From assembly GCF_026163685.1 (NCBI RefSeq), contig NZ_JAOXSR010000010.1:126780-190779 (forward strand): DNA of 64,000 nt, written 5' to 3'. The notes beneath the pieces are model-generated. The model was not told the origin of the DNA. It worked only from the letters and a program-made list of their open reading frames with translations, and did not search any database. The stretch comes from Oerskovia flava. GTDB lineage: Bacteria; Actinomycetota; Actinomycetes; Actinomycetales; Cellulomonadaceae. Below are positions 63,635 to 64,000 of the stretch, one piece after another. Each line of letters starts with the position of its first letter. Positions within the stretch are counted from its first letter, which is position 1. The position numbers and the translations under genes were made by a program.

Positions 63635-64000
63635 TCACAGCCCTTGCCAGTCGGGCTTGGACAGGTACGTCTGGCGGTAGTACCCCGCGAGCTGCAACCG
63701 CGACGCCGCAGCGTCGTCAACCAGCACCGTCGCGTGCGGATGCATCTGCATGATCGTCGCCGGCCACAACGCGCTCACCGGACCCTCCACCAGCTGGTGC
63801 ACCGCCTCCGCCTTGCCCTTGCCCGTGGCCAGCAGCACCAGGTGCCCCGCCGACATGATCGTCGCCAACCCCTGCGTCAGGCAGTGCTGCGGCACCTGCT
63901 CGATGTCATCGTCGAAGAACCGCGCGTTGTCCTCACGCGTCTGCGCCGTCAACGTCTTGATCCGCGTCCGCGACGCCAACGACGACCCCGGCTCGTTGAA
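63635..64000 (-). CDS. nagB: Glucosamine-6-phosphate deaminase, C-terminal part (partial)
   Basis: The last 121 codons of a gene whose start lies beyond the right edge. In frame from 64000 it reads FNEPGSSLASRTRIKTL, TREDNARFFDD, QGLATIMSAGHLVLLATGKGKAEAVHQLVEGPVSALWPATIMQMHPHATVLVDDAAA, the C-terminal half of NagB (isomerises and deaminates glucosamine-6-phosphate to fructose-6-phosphate). Ends 69 bp from DUF3039. Confidence 0.93.
   Translation of the reverse strand, partial: FNEPGSSLASRTRIKTLTAQTREDNARFFDDDIEQVPQHCLTQGLATIMSAGHLVLLATGKGKAEAVHQLVEGPVSALWPATIMQMHPHATVLVDDAAASRLQLAGYYRQTYLSKPDWQGL

Overview
The window is high-GC DNA (roughly 70% or more by eye). Many starts are GTG, short ATGA/GTGA gene overlaps are common, and a TAnnnT box often lies about 6-7 nt before the start codon, as in leaderless actinobacterial transcripts. 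The housekeeping order (orn next to tRNA-His; clpS-DUF2017; murI-MBL-rph-rdgB; pncB; DUF3039-helicase) points to an actinobacterium, probably Micrococcales near Cellulomonas/Oerskovia. The genus is inference.

Layout. 1-1476: end of a membrane-protein gene, a small ORF, orn, tRNA-His and two strong hairpins. 1551-10311: a very large type I-E CRISPR array with 124 full-length repeats by hand count, plus two decayed repeats at the old end. An IS481-family element splits one spacer. 10312-19780: leader, then a complete type I-E cas operon on the minus strand (cas3-cse1-cse2-cas7e-cas5e-cas6e-cas1-cas2). Array and operon point the same way, so the leader and newest spacers lie beside cas2.

19781-20276: the intergenic region upstream of cas3 is the most unusual part. 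On the plus strand it carries a miniature degenerate CRISPR unit (pseudo-repeat, 26-nt pseudo-spacer, pseudo-repeat, hairpin) with its own -10 box. Its pseudo-spacer matches the cas promoter region about 80 bp away. Four of the six mismatches fall at guide positions 6, 12, 18 and 24, the bases that Cascade flips out and does not read. This looks like a crRNA-like RNA (CreR/CreA type) by which Cascade could repress its own operon.

20277-35728: a DUF4262 protein, an ATP-grasp enzyme, a glycine-betaine-type ABC importer whose binding protein appears circularly permuted, a disulfide oxidoreductase, trmB, two DUF2252 proteins, tRNA-Lys, a GroES-like protein, bcp, tRNA-Leu, an AhpD-like protein, a GPP34 protein, and a glutaminase-STAS gene coupled to an acetyltransferase. 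35886-42467: an F420-type reductase and a luciferase-like oxidoreductase divergent from a marR-monooxygenase pair around a symmetric operator, then a ribbon-helix-helix regulator with DUF4097 and an ABC exporter.

42498-64000: thioredoxin; a coupled GPH transporter, PLP decarboxylase, Nudix-like and Pr6Pr-like membrane gene set; three alpha/beta hydrolases divergent from a LuxR-type regulator; a flavodoxin; an ABC-F protein; a DUF3054 pair; and the rdgB-rph-MBL-murI, DUF2017-clpS, pncB, helicase-DUF3039 and nagB core genes.
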